Below, one piece after another: positions 24,264 to 36,598 of a stretch of DNA of 64,000 bases (positions are counted from its first letter, which is position 1; each line of letters begins with the position of its first letter). Under the pieces are notes generated by a model, which had not been told where the DNA came from, searched no databases, and saw only the letters and a list, made by a program, of their open reading frames with translations. The DNA is from Helichrysum umbraculigerum (lineage: Eukaryota; Streptophyta; Magnoliopsida; Asterales; Asteraceae), in contig CATIUR010000003.1 of NCBI GenBank assembly GCA_949592205.1, positions 17,284,001 through 17,348,000 on the forward strand. Direction: 5' to 3'. Both the position numbers and the translations under genes were made by a program.

Positions 24264-25058
24264 GTCAAAAAAACCCTAATCAACTCCTTCAAAAGAACCC
24301 TTCCCTGAAAGACCAAATTAGGTCAAGTTTCAATCTTTATTTCATTCAGATAGCAAATTATGCACATAGGTATACAATATGGTTGAAATACACAGACCAG
24401 TGTAGCTAAAACTTGTAAGTTCAAGAAACACGGTGGATACGAAACACTAAATTAGGTCAACATTAAAACATTTTTCATGCAAATAGCAAATTAAACAAAT
24501 GGGTATACAAAAAGATTGAATTTAAAATGCCACTGTAGCTAGAAATAGTGGGAGTTCAAGTAACATAGTGGGTATGAAACACTAAATTAGGTCAAGATTT
24601 ATACTTTTTCACTCAAATAGCAAATTAAACAAATGGGTATTCAAAAAGATTTGAAATAAACATGCCAGTGTAGCTGGAACTAGTGGGTGTTCAAGTAATA
24701 TGGTGCGTATGAAACGCCAAATTAGGTCAAAATTCAAACTTTTTATAATCAAATTGCTAATTAAGCATATGGGTATACCAAAAAACTAATAACAATAACA
24801 GACAGATCAGTGCAATTAAAACTTCTGGGAGTTCAAGAAATATGGTGCATATGTAACACTAATTTAGGTCAAGATTCAAACTTTTTTCATTCAAATTGAT
24901 AATTAAGCTAATGGGTATGCAAAAAGATTGAAATTAACAAAAAGAAATATTAAATTAGTGAAATTAGAAGTAGTGGGGATTCAACAAATTTGGTGGGTAT
25001 GCAATTGAAACCCTAGATTCAGTCTAGTGAAAAGGAAAAGGGTAAAATTAGGACTTAC
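24264..25058 (-). other. Leader (5' UTR) intron of SWP73
   Basis: On the minus strand a donor GTAAGTCC follows caacgttacat near 25058, and an acceptor ttttttgacag lies just before atttgagaatttgag and the start codon at 24240. The upstream leader exon would lie in about 25059-25150. Inferred from splice motifs only. Confidence 0.7.
24317..25020. repeat. About 135-bp tandem repeat, roughly five copies, in the SWP73 leader intron
   Basis: The marker attaggtca recurs at 24317, 24451, 24586 and 24721, with a variant at about 24862. Units also share gggtatacaaaaagattgaa and tgtagctagaa motifs. They are diverged, so the array is not recent. It fills nearly all of the leader intron. Confidence 0.85.
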
Positions 25059-25664
25059 ATGTAACGTTGATTAAAATTTGGGGTTTCTTTTGAGGAATTT
25101 GAATTCTGATTTTGTGGGATGAATTTGTGATGATTTTCTCTGCTTAATCGTTTTCCGCCTTCTTTTGGAATCTATTTTTCCGCTCGTTTATTACTCCGTC
25201 TCGTTGTTGCTCTGTGAATTTCTATCATTCGATGACTAGGAAGTTACCAAATTGCCCTCGTTTAAACCTGAAAATAAAAATACATTGCAAGAGTTTAGTT
25301 TTTTCTAACCTTTTGTTAATAACAAATGGGAAAATGATTGGTAAGCCTAAATTAAGAGGACTAAATTTAGGCCTAAGGATGTGATTGGTGGGTTTGAAAA
25401 ATTGATTGGATGAGATTAAGAGAGAGAATAAAAGCAACCAATCAGAAAGTTAGGTCTGTTTTTAGGTCTACGTAAGTAGGCCTATTTAGCATTACTCTAA
25501 CAAATGTGTTAATTGAGTTTGAGTTATCAATGAAAGTGGTTTAAAAGTACTTTAGTCGATTTGACATGTTTTTTATGAAAACTTGAAGTTGGACAGCTTG
25601 ATATGCAGAAAATGGATCGTTTTCGGAAAATCATAACAAAATAACCGTAACTTGTATTTTAGTG

Positions 25665-25796
25665 GGGTGGTGATTCGTACACCACCTTTTTTTAGCCATA
25701 CACCACTAACGCGCTTTACAGTTTTGTACAGTACAACATCCTGAAGCACATTTGGTGGTGTACGGTTAAAAAGATATTGTGTACGAATCATCACCC
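25665..25796. mobile_element. 132-bp Mutator-like MITE with 9-bp target duplication
   Basis: Ends are GGGTGGTGATTCGTACAC and its near-perfect inverse GTGTACGAATCATCACCC; the inverted region extends inward through the gtggtgta motif. A perfect 9-bp duplication ATTTTAGTG flanks it (25656-25664 and 25797-25805). It is almost entirely inverted repeat and has no ORF. Confidence 0.9.
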
Positions 25797-25870
25797 ATTT
25801 TAGTGTGGTCGGGGATGTTGGAAAAGTGTGTGAATCTACTTTCCAGTAAAATTTGTTTCAAGAGCTGAAA

Positions 25871-25956
25871 CTGAGTTTAAGGAAGTCAAATGATTAAGAT
25901 GTTGCATGCTGAGTTTAAGTAAGTCGAATGATTAAGATGTTGCATGCTGTTCAGAA
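25871..25956. repeat. 43-bp tandem duplication
   Basis: Two adjacent copies of ctgagtttaag.aagtc.aatgattaag followed by atgttgcatg, with two substitutions between them. Confidence 0.8.
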
Positions 25957-27300
25957 TTGAGAATAAACTTGAGTGTTTAAATGATTTGATTTAATATAGA
26001 GATTTTAATGATGAGAGTATGATAATAAACTGTTGTGGATATGTCATGGTTGTTAAATATGAGAAAATAAACTATAAGTACTTACATTATATGAGAAAAG
26101 AGTGTGTGTGATTAATTGAGAAATTTGTTGTTTTGAGTTACAATATCAACTTTGATGAACTAATAACTTTGTTGAGTGTGAAATTCAATGAGTTAAGTGT
26201 ACTCATGTTATGTGATTTTAGGATTTTGCTAACGAAAGCCTTAAATAAAAATTAATTAATACATTAGATAAAGCTAAACATTCTTTTTTATTCACAGTTT
26301 ACATCTAATAAAATTAAACTTGTATTTAATACGCTTAAACTTTCCTGTTACACAACATGTATTAAAGGAAATTTAAGATTATTAATAAAAACTTTAAGTT
26401 TATTTATGACCCCTAATTATTTGTATCAAAAGCTCTTACAACTTGCTTTAGCAAAACCCAAGATTTTAATGTCAGATTTTATTGTTGAATTTGTTAAGTG
26501 TAAAATACAATACTTATGTATATGTATGTGTTAGAATCTTGATAACGGATTTTGGAGGATTAAGTTTGATGCCAGGTGTTTAATTTCATTGTATTGAATG
26601 TGAAATTTCACTACATAGTAGAAGTGGTTATGTACATTTTTAAATCCAATTGGTAAAGTTTTTTCCGATAGTTTCAACAGACTAAATCAACTCAAAATGA
26701 AATAAAGTTTATGTGACTTGAAAATAAACAAAGTTAGGCCTAATAAATGTGCGAATAATGCAGCAGTACGTGAGGATGTTTAAAGATAGACTTAGATGTG
26801 CCTAAGATGAATTGATGAGGTTAGTTAGTTAAGGTTCGTGTTGTTTTAGTGGATATGTGTGGAGTGAAAATGATATATAGACCTAAAGTACGGACCTAAA
26901 GATATTATTAACAATATAATTGATGCATCTAACATAATCAATGGTATGTATTAAGAGAGAAAAATGCAGCTCATATGCTTAATCATTGTTATATTTTAAA
27001 CCTATATATCATTGCTCTTTAAATAAAATACGTAATAATTTTAAGATTAGGTTTAGTTGAGCTAACAAGTTCATGTTATTAATAACATAAAAGTAAAACT
27101 AGACATGAGTTTCTTGAAGACGTAGAAGGATGATATTGCAGCTTACATGACCTCTCTGCGTCATATTGGGCTGACTTTGTCAGAGAAGGAAGAACCGGTT
27201 AAGAAAGAGGTTGGTTATTGACTTTTCAATTATAAAACGGATGATGTTTTTCTCTATTCAGGTTATTCGGGGAAGACGAGTTTATTTATTTAATTTTTTC
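25957..27300. other. AT-rich intergenic stretch
   Basis: No convincing feature. A short GC-richer segment at 27110-27220 could be a gene remnant, but I cannot assign it. Confidence 0.4.
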
Positions 27301-27512
27301 TACATATATAGATGAACATGGCTTAACTAGAGTATCATATATGTAGGTTTATACTTGAGACCTCCAAGATATATGTGACCTCCAACGTGATGTAACTGTT
27401 TCCGACCCTTTTCCTAGCCACCCCCAAGATGTGCATATTACAGGTTTGAACTTGAGATCTCTTTTAAGGATATCACGACGCTTTATCACTAGGTCATCTT
27501 GGTGATGGTTAT
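27300..27512 (-). mobile_element. tRNA-derived SINE-like remnant
   Basis: Read on the minus strand, a tRNA-like head begins near 27512. A box-A-like gacctagtgataaagcg is followed about 30 bp later by a B box, caagttcaaacct. The body then continues through gggggtggctaggaaaaggg. No clear A-tail or target duplication was found. Confidence 0.45.
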
Positions 27513-27759
27513 TAATTTTATTGTTATCTTTATTGCTTTTAATATCTTTCTTTTGGATTATTTATAAGTACTTGACATAAGCTTTTTTGACAACTCTTCC
27601 AATACTTATGGATCATGCATATGCAGCCTGAGAGTCAGTTGGCTGCAAAGAAGACCAAGTGTAACCGAGTATGACATTACCTCTATGAATAGTAACTTTT
27701 TGCTTTATTTACTGCTTCATTTAGTCCATTATATATATAGAATGCAAAAAACATACAAA

Positions 27760-28012
27760 CAGACACCTTTAGCATGTTGGTTTCCGCCCGCCAACTTTGA
27801 CACTTATGATAAAAAGGGTGCAGGTTCGAAACTTTCATGCTTTTCCTTTCTGATATTTTTTTCAAAAGTGTATTTCAGTATTGTTTATATACTATTCTAT
27901 TTGACATAATCTAAACAAATGCAAAGGTAAGCTAATGGATGAGTCTCTACCTATTTTGCTAAATGTTTCAGGTTCGATTTCGACCCTACTCATTCATCCT
28001 TTTCCTCTTTTT
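27760..28012 (+). mobile_element. Possible SINE/tRNA-like remnants
   Basis: Two B-box-like motifs, gcaggttcgaaac (27821) and caggttcgatttc (27970), lie in partly tRNA-like contexts. The second is followed by a T-run (28010-28021). Neither folds into a clear tRNA by eye. Confidence 0.3.
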
Positions 28013-28021
28013 TTTTTTTTT

Positions 28022-29371
28022 CTTTCTTAGTTTGTTTCCTTATTTATTTATCCTTTTATTTTGCTCAATTATTCTGATTTAATAGCGTTGTACTAAATTC
28101 ATTTGTCTCCATTTTATTTATACAATTCTATTTCAATATATATTGTTAAACCAAAATAGATACACTTGCTTATGTGAAAATAATGATGGATGAGCTGAAA
28201 GATAGACGTTGATTATAGATGATAAAGATTTGAAATATGTTTAACAATGGTGAGTTTGCAAGATTAAGAATTGACACCATAAATGTATGAAATACGAAAT
28301 GTAGGGATCATTTATGTAAATATAAAAAAGTTAAAGATCAAATATATAAAATATTTATTTTGTGATTGGTTTTCCAATTAAATTGTAATGTCAACATTAT
28401 ATATGATATACCCTTTTATAATTATATAAAAGCCACTATGTATTTTGAGGAAATGTTGCTTTTCATAGAGAATGAAACAAAAAATATAAAAATATATAAA
28501 AATAAAAAAGAGAGATAATAACAGCACTACATTAGTACTTGCGTGATGATGTGAACTATGAAAAATAGAGCAGAGGATAGCAAATAGCAAGCAGAGAAAC
28601 AAATCAAAAATTAAAATCATGATTATTAGTTTTGTGTTGATCACATACGACGGAGTACAATACAATCGCATACTACCGAAAAAAGAAAAAAGAAAATCAT
28701 TTTAGAAGTTTAGAAATGAATACACTGTTTAGAAAAAAAAATCATTTCAGAAGTTAAAAGTAACCAAGATCATATGATCATTTTAGTTTTATAATAAATC
28801 TATGTATAAAGTATGTTTTATTTAAATTATTTATTAAAGTAGGATCTTACGATCTCAATTTTATTTTACGATCTTGATCTTGCAAAGATAAAAATGATCT
28901 TGAGTAACATTTTGATCTTGGAAACTTTGGTTAAAACACTATGTATATCTATTGATGGTGTAATGAAAATCTCTTGGGTTTTGAGAGACGCACATAAAGT
29001 AAATTAAATTAATAAATGCAACCTATATTTTTTTCCTTACTTGAATGTAAATGTTGCAAAGTGCAAGTATATTATGAATATACAAAATTATAATTATTAA
29101 AGAAAATTAAGTCTATATTATGAATACATGATTTTCACTCGGGAAGTCGGGTTGGAATCTAATTTGAACTATAAATTATAATGCCTCAAGTCTTACGAAT
29201 CACACACATTTTATAAGTATAATAATCAAAAGATGTGAATTCACATTTAGTTTTTACAAAAAAGGTAGAAATCAAATATAGCCCATTATCTAGAATTTTC
29301 TTAACATACTTAATAATTTCATATCAAAGTTTAAAAAATTACATTTTTACATCCCGTCGCAATGCGAGGGC
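28022..29371. other. AT-rich intergenic stretch
   Basis: No gene, RNA or clear transposon recognised. Confidence 0.4.
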
Positions 29372-29843
29372 ATGAAAAATCTAGTTATTGATCAAATGGG
29401 TATTGACATGAATAGTATTTTATGCCCTTTTTGTTGCGATGAGATTGAATTGTTGGAACATTGTTTCCTAAAATGCAAGTTTTTTAAAGATTTCTGGGAT
29501 AAAATATTTTATTGGTGGGGATTGGGGTGTTGTAATGTGAATAATAAAAATGAGTTAATTAGTCATAAGGGGAATGGATCTTTTTCAAGTCAAAAGGTAA
29601 AATATTTGGAGAAGCATTGTTTGAAAACAAAAAAGTTTTCAGAAACAGCAGGAATGGGGGTCTGGATTTGTTTGATGACGTTCAAGTCAGATCCTTTGAT
29701 TAGATCACTGCTAGTTCAAGTCAGATCCTTTGATTAGATCACTGCTTGTAAATATCTCGTGGAGCCAATGGAACACATGCTTGTATTTTTGTTGTGATGG
29801 TAATAGAATATGTCTGCTTATTTCCAAAAAAAAAAAAAAAAAC
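29372..29843 (+). mobile_element. LINE (L1-type) 3' fragment with poly(A)
   Basis: The translation contains the zinc-binding domain found at the end of plant LINE reverse transcriptases: CPFCCDEIELLEHCFLKC then FKDFWDKIFYWWG. The frame breaks soon after. A 33-bp tandem duplication (ttcaagtcagatcctttgat) sits at 29682-29747. An A-run at 29826-29843 is consistent with the LINE 3' tail. The RT core is absent, so this is a 5'-truncated dead copy. Confidence 0.8.
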
Positions 29844-29979
29844 CCTAGTATGGTTCAAGTGGTGGATCGGCTTAAGTTGGCAACTTGTATATCTGTCATG
29901 GAAAGAGCTTTATTTTTGCCGTTGTTAGGAAAGTATCTACGTCTGCTTTTGGAAGTTTATCTAATGTTCGAATAGGATA

Positions 29980-30470
29980 TTTTCTGTACTTTATGAAGTT
30001 AAAAGACTAACTGATATGGAAAAATCCGAAAAATGATGATGGATCTATTGAAAGCTTGGTATGTGTTGGAGTTTTCCAGTTTACTATGATCGGCTTCCAT
30101 AATGACTCATGCAAATTTCTTATTAGATTGTCATTTTCCGGTTCACTAGAGGTGCTAATAGATTTGCACATAGACTTGATCAACTGAACTCGAATACCGT
30201 CACGGTTATAGAGACGTTGCATGTCGTTGGTTAGGTTCTTGTTCTATGATCTTTCAGCATATGTAGATGTCCTCATGTCCACCTCCCACCACCAATGTTA
30301 CCATTGCTACTGATGTTCAGTTGTTCACTACACGCTGCGACTTGCAACAACTGTATAATACCTTAATTGCAGACGTTTGCTAAATGATACAAGTAAAAAC
30401 TTTTTGTGGGAACAACAAAAACAAATGGTTTGGAAGAAGCAAACAAAGGATGTAAAAGATTATGGTTTGT
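29980..30470. other. Unassigned sequence between LINE and palindrome array
   Basis: No domain recognised; possible decayed coding remnant at 30010-30220 on the minus strand. Confidence 0.3.
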
Positions 30471-30473
30471 GTA

Positions 30474-32947
30474 ACACCCTCCCCCTGAGCCCACTGGGCT
30501 CACGCGGTCCACAGCTGGGCCTGAGGAGCAATGTTAATATAAACTGTAACACCCTCCCCCTGAGCCCATCCGCAGATGCAGGCCTGAGGAGCAATGTTAA
30601 TATAAACCCACTGGGCCAGGTCTGCAGCCCAATGCACCCCAACCACATCACCTATGGATTTCACCAATAGGTAGGTTGTTGAGTCTCGAACCTGAGACCC
30701 CTTTAATACTAAGTCTTACCACTTAGTATCACCAATTGAGCTCAGCTCAATTGGTGATATCAAGTGGTAAGACTTGATATTAAAGGGGAGGTCTCATGTT
30801 CGAGTCTCTCAACAACCTGGGTATTAGTGGAATACTATACCAGATGGGTTGGGGTGCATTGGGCTGCAGACCTGGCCCAATGGCTTATATTAACATTCCT
30901 TCCTGGGCCTGAGGCACTTTTTATGTAACACCCTCCCCCTGAGCCCACTGGGCTCACGCGGTCCACAGCTGGGCCTGAGGAGCAATGTTAATATAAACCC
31001 ACTGGGCCAGGTCTGCAGCCCAATGCACCCCAACCACATCACCTATGGATTTCACCAATAGGTAGGTTGTTGAGTCTCGAACCTGAGACCCCTTTAATAC
31101 TAAGTCTTACCACTTAGTATCACCAATTGAGCTGCAGCTCAATTGGTGATACTAAGTGGTAAGACTTAGTATTAAAGGGGTCTCAGGTTCGAGACTCAAC
31201 AACCTACCTATTGGTGAAATCCATAGGTGATGTGGTTGGGGTGCATTGGGCTGCAGACCTGGCCCAGTGGGTTTATGTAACACCCTCCCCCTGAGCCCAC
31301 TGGGCTCACGCGGTCCACAGCTGGGCCTGAGGAGCAATGTTATTATAAACCCACTGGGCCAGGTCTGCAGCCCAATGCACCCCAACCACATCACCTATGG
31401 ATTTCACCAATAGGTAGGTTGTTGAGTCTCGAACCTGAGACCCCTTTAATACTAAGTCTTACCACTTAGTATCACCAATTGAGCTGCAGCTCAATTGGTG
31501 ATACTAAGTGGTAAGACTTAGTATTAAAGGGATTCAAGTTCGAATCCAACAACCTACCTATTGGTGAAATCCATAGGTGATGTGGTTGGGGTGCATTGGG
31601 CTGCAGACCTGGCCCAGTGGGTTTATATTAACATTGCTCCTCAGGCCCAGCTGTGGACCGCGTGAGCCCAGTGGGCTCAGGGGGAGGGTGTTACATAAAA
31701 AGTGCACTTTTTATGTAACACCCTCCCCCTGAGCCCACTGGGCTCACGCGGTCCACAGCTGGGCCTGAGGAGCAATGTTAATATAAACCCACTGGGCCAG
31801 GTCTGCAGCCCAATGCACCCCAACCACATCACCTATGGATTTCACCAATAGGTAGGTTGTTGAGTCTCGAACCTGAGACCCCTTTAATACTAAGTCTTAC
31901 CACTTAGTATCACCAATTGAGCTGCAGCTCAATTGGTGATACTAAGTGGTAAGACTTAGTATTAAAGGGATTCAAGTTCGAATCCAACAACCTACCTGGG
32001 AGGTGAATTCCTCAGGTGATGTGGTTGGGGTGTATTGGGCTGCAGACCTGACATTGCTCCTCAGGCCCAGCTGTGGACCGCGTGAGCCCAGTGGGCTCAG
32101 GGGGAGGATGTTACAAAAAAGTGCACTTTTTATGTAACACCCTCCCCCTGAGCCCACTGGGCTCACGCGGTCCACAGCTGGGCCTGAGGAGCAATGTTAA
32201 TATAAACCCACTGGGCCAGGTCTGCAGCCCAATGCACCCCAACCACATCACCTATGGATTTCACCAATAGGTAGGTTGTTGAGTCTCGAACCTAAGACCC
32301 CTTTAATACTAAGTCTTACCACTTAGTATCACCAATTGAGCTGCAGCTCAATTGGTGATATCAAGTGGTAAGACTTGATATTAAAGGGATTCATGTTCGA
32401 ATCCAACAACCTGCATGAGATGTCATGCGATGTGGTTGGGGTGCATTGGGCTGCAGACCTGGCCCAATGGCTTATATTAACATTCCTTCCTGGGCTTGCA
32501 TCTGCGGATGGGCTTTGGGGGAGGGTGTTACATAAAAAGTGCACTTTTTATGTAACACCCTCCCCCTGAGCCCATCCGCAGATGCAGGCCTGAGGAGCAA
32601 TGTTAATATAAACCCACTGGGCCAGGTCTGCAGCCCAATGCACCCCAACCACATCACCTATGGATTTCACCAATAGGTAGGTTGTTGAGTCTCGAACCTG
32701 AGACCCCTTTAATACTAAGTCTTACCACTTAGTATCACCAATTGAGCTGCAGCTCAATTGGTGATACTAAGTGGTAAGACTTAGTATTAAAGGGGTCTCA
32801 GGTTCGAGACTCAACAACCTACCTATTGGTGAAATCCATAGGTGATGTGGTTGGGGTGCATTGGGCTGCAGACCTGGCCCAGTGGGTTTATATTAACATT
32901 GCTCCTCAGGCCTGCATCTGCGGATGGGCTCAGGGGGAGGGTGTTAC
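30474..32947. repeat. Array of palindromic SINE-like units (about six palindromes)
   Basis: Each complete unit is a palindrome of about 400-420 bp. The rightmost spans 32552-32947, with its midpoint exactly in gagctgcagctc (32744-32755) and arms of about 198 bp. Other centres lie near 30738, 31135, 31486, 31924 and 32345. Each arm has a tRNA-like head at the centre (caattggtgatactaagtgg then a B box ggttcgagactc) and ends in gggggagggtgttac. Tail-to-tail junctions read ttacataaaaagtgcac and the inverse. The left two units are truncated or rearranged. Some arms carry variants (gcatctgcggatgggct in place of cagctgtggaccgcgtgag). ORFs here are by-products. Confidence 0.9.
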
Positions 32948-33425
32948 AGTTTGATTCCTGTTTCAAAGCATTCAGCCAGTCTTTTGATAGTTTGTCATTT
33001 TAGTTGATGAATGGCAAAAACTGCATCCAACCAAAACCGTACTAAGCCGATCCAGAACCAATATACCTAGCTGGTTGGATACTAGATTCTAGTTATAGGC
33101 CTATAGTGAAAGACCAGATCAGGATTCGGTTAAATATTTGGTCCAATTACTCTTTCTTTCTTTTTTATTTTAAAAAAATGACGTGTAGTTACGAATTCAA
33201 GTTTGAATCACTACCCCAAAGTTCATGGTCTGCTTCTTGGACAGTTGGGCCTGGACGTATACTATACAGTCTGGTTCTCGGCTCGCATTTTCTCATTTTC
33301 GGTTCTGGTCTGGTGTAGCCAGGTTTGTACCACTAACATAGCCCTAACAGGGTATTACGCATGCCAGAGTAAACTCTTGACAAAAAGTTAAAACCACTCT
33401 TAAATAAGTAAACTTCCAGCCATAA
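32948..33425. other. Intergenic stretch before the Harbinger element
   Basis: No feature recognised apart from short gg(t)tctgg-rich repetitive phrases. Confidence 0.4.
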
Positions 33426-34000
33426 GACTCCTCCTTATAGCGTCCGTCAGTGTGCGTCGGTTGGGACTGACGGGACAGACGCCATAGGCACGGCCCGTCG
33501 GTTGGTGTGCATCGGTTGGCCTCGTCGGGAGAGCGACAGAAGAGAGAGGGTGGGGGTGGGTCCCTTTTCTGACGCGAGCCGTTTAACATAAAAAAATAAA
33601 AAATAAAAAAAAATTGAAAATATGTGAGGAACGGGCAAAAAAAAAAACATTTAATTTTTATATTTTTTTTACTTTTTACACATTATAAATTCAAACCAAA
33701 TCCAACCAATTTTTCAACCCATTCACTCTCCAACTTTTTAAATATTCCACTACTTTATATAATTTATATATCCAATTCACCACTTTCAACCTACTTTCCA
33801 CAACATTTACACCCCAATTCACCACTTTTATATACAATTTCACAACTTTTATATATAATTTCTTCAACTTCTTCAATCACCACTTTCAACTTCTACCACT
33901 TTTATATACCAAAAAATGAGGCCAACCCAACAATCTACCGCCGACGATATGTGGAACAACCTTATCAACAACCCGCTTCCGAATCCAACTTCACCAACAT

Positions 34001-36582
34001 TGTGACACCCGTCAAATTAGGACTAGATTTTTAGTTCCTAATCACTTTGTAATACATGTAGTTAGTGCTATGTATTAGGCTAATTGTGTGTATCAAATTA
34101 TATATTGGCAAATATATATCAATATGCGATTAAGTTTAATCGTTCATTTTAAATCGGCCGAATTCCGATTCAATTATACGGCGTTGGTGAAAAACAATAT
34201 TAAGTAATATAGGAAATATTATTTAATACAACTCGTTATTTCTTATATATTATTTTGTTAATATATATAAAGTATTCGTATCGTACAAATCAACCGTACG
34301 CGACAAAATTTATAAATAATGTATTATTATGGAAGATAATAATTATTATTTACATTCAGTTAAAATAAAACATATTTCGTTTTATAACATTTTACCCAAA
34401 CGCGACGAAACCAATTAAATCGTGTCCGTCTCAGAAAGATAAAACAAAGATATATTTTTATATCTCATTAAAAGTATTTTTATTAAAATACTTCGATTAA
34501 AATACGTACGATGTCAATTATAGAAATTTATCGAATTAAAATATTATACTACTTTTCGATCGGGTACAAAAACACGGGCGTTTTGTACTGCAAATATTAA
34601 CCAACCAACTCCAATAATTGGAGTTGGCCAGTTAGATCAAACGCACCCTTTGTTTTCATTTTCATTCTCCATTTCATTCTCAATCTCTCTCGGCTCTCTC
34701 TCGGTTCCAAATCAAACAACAACAACAAATAACAAAAACGAGATCAAGCATCATCATCATCATCGTGATCATCTTCATCATTCATCATCATCATCACCAA
34801 GCTCCATCTCCATTTTAGCTCCATTTTAAATTGTAAGGAAATCAACAACTTTTGTTTAAATTATATGTTTATATGTATTTATAACATCATATATTAACAT
34901 CTAGCAACTGATTATGTCCAAAGAAATTGATTAGGATGGGTTTGGGTGAATTTTTGGAACGACACCTTAAAACTACTTTAATACATTTATTTACTTGTCT
35001 TGTAGCTCATCAAACTATAATATGTCCAAATCAAAACTTGAAACTCGTTTTACAAACTCAAAAATGGTAACAGTTTATGTCTTCGGCATAAACCATAACC
35101 TTCGGCAGAAACCATCACCTTCGGCAGAAACCATAACCTTCGGCAGAAACCATCACCTTCGGCAGAAACCATAACCTTCGGCAGAAACCATCACCTTCGG
35201 CAGAAACCATAACCTTCGGCAGAAACCATCACCTTCGGCAGAAACCATAACCTTCGGCAGAAACCATCACCTTCGGCAGAAACCATAACCTTCGGCAGAA
35301 ACCATCATCTTCGGCAGACACCTTAACCTTCGGTAGAAACTATTCGGCAGAAACCATAACTTTCGGCAGAAACCTATAACTAGCAATTTTAACTATAACA
35401 ATTTATATACGATACAACAAATCATGCAAAATAATAATAGTTTGAAATTATTATTACAAGCTGTCACCAACGACCCGTATACATTTTCACAAACTCAACC
35501 CTAATCAATTACCAAAGTATTTGGTCAAAACTAGTTAAGGGAATAACTAGCATAGATGGTCCGTAGTGTCATCAAATCAATTAAACCTTGCGCGTTTGAT
35601 ACGCCCGGCAAGTTTTAAGAATCTAATCATTTATCAAAACCTTGCACGTCTCAGACGTCCTGCAGGTTCAGTCGTTGTAACGACATCAAATCATTGTGAA
35701 TCATCATAAATTGTTGGCTAACAATTCAATAGGCTCAGGTGAGTCTCATAGCCCCTATTTTAAATGCTTTTACCTAGGGGTGAGATACATGCTCTGTTTT
35801 GTTTTACATGTGAACGCAAGTATCAAATTATCACGTATGCTGCATGAGTTGTTTTCATCTAATCAATCAAAGTCCTCTGAAGCATAGTTCTGTTAATATG
35901 ATTTAGCGTGAATGTTAGTGTATGGTACCATATGGGATTGACAATCCCCGTCCGAGTTAGCAAGCACTAACCTGTCAAACGGACGCATTATCATTTGTTC
36001 AAACGTATGTTGATTAGGCATACGCATAGAGGCACCCTCGCTCAGGCACTTGATAGTGATCCTGACCCCTCAGTTAAGCTCAGACTATGTGCTCATGTTA
36101 GTTGTATCAATCTTTACTTATTTGTTTAATTACAAATATTCATGTGATACTCATATTCAAATTATTTACATGCTTTGTAAATCGAATCATTAAATCTTGC
36201 GGTTCACAAATCATATATTATCATATCAAACCTGTGAGCTCACCAGCTTTATAGCTGACCTTTTAGCATGTTATCTCAGGTACTCAGCAGTAGGTTGGAC
36301 TGCCCATCAGGATACTGTAGCTCGAGTCGCATGCAATCATATAATCATCAAGAGATTTCCTTGCATTTCTATATTTTGTATAAATTAGATATGTATTAGA
36401 ATCTCTCAAATATCTATGCGAACTCGTCTTTTGTAAAACATATGTAGACTTTTACATAAATCAATGTATTTTATCAAACGACGCATGTAGTGGTCGTTCA
36501 TTATGTAATCTTATGTGTTTTGTTATTGATTAGTAGCACCCCAATGTATGCTTCCGCGATCAGTAAATTTGGGGGTGTTACA
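34001..36582 (+). repeat. 5' LTR of the gypsy element
   Basis: 2582 bp, TG..CA. It contains a 19-bp minisatellite (35090-35380), a CT-rich leader-like block (34680-34760) with following catcatcat repeats, and two 63-codon open frames (35696, 36197) repeated identically in the 3' LTR. Those frames are not genes. Confidence 0.95.
35090..35380. repeat. 19-bp minisatellite (ccttcggcagaaaccatma) in the 5' LTR
   Basis: About 14 units alternating ccataa and ccatca variants, so the effective period is 38 bp. The 3' LTR has the same array at 42837-43090, shorter by 38 bp. Confidence 0.95.
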
Positions 36583-36585
36583 GAT

Positions 36586-36598
36586 TGGTATCAGAGCC
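36586..36598 (+). other. Primer-binding site of the gypsy element
   Basis: TGGTATCAGAGCC, complementary to initiator Met tRNA, begins three bases after the LTR end. Confidence 0.95.

Noticed and set aside
30377..32657. Many 60-97-codon open frames on both strands
   Set aside because: All derive from the palindromic SINE-like repeat read in different frames; none has independent support.
33624..34034. 136-codon plus-strand ORF ending inside the LTR
   Set aside because: It crosses the gypsy LTR boundary, is low-complexity, and is in a different frame from the ORF1-like gene starting at 33916.
35090..35380. CRISPR-like regularly spaced repeats
   Set aside because: Units are directly adjacent without unique spacers and lie in a plant LTR; it is a minisatellite.
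35696..36388. Two 63-codon open frames in the 5' LTR, repeated at 43416 and 43917
   Set aside because: They are identical only because the LTRs are; no domain or start context, so LTR sequence rather than genes.
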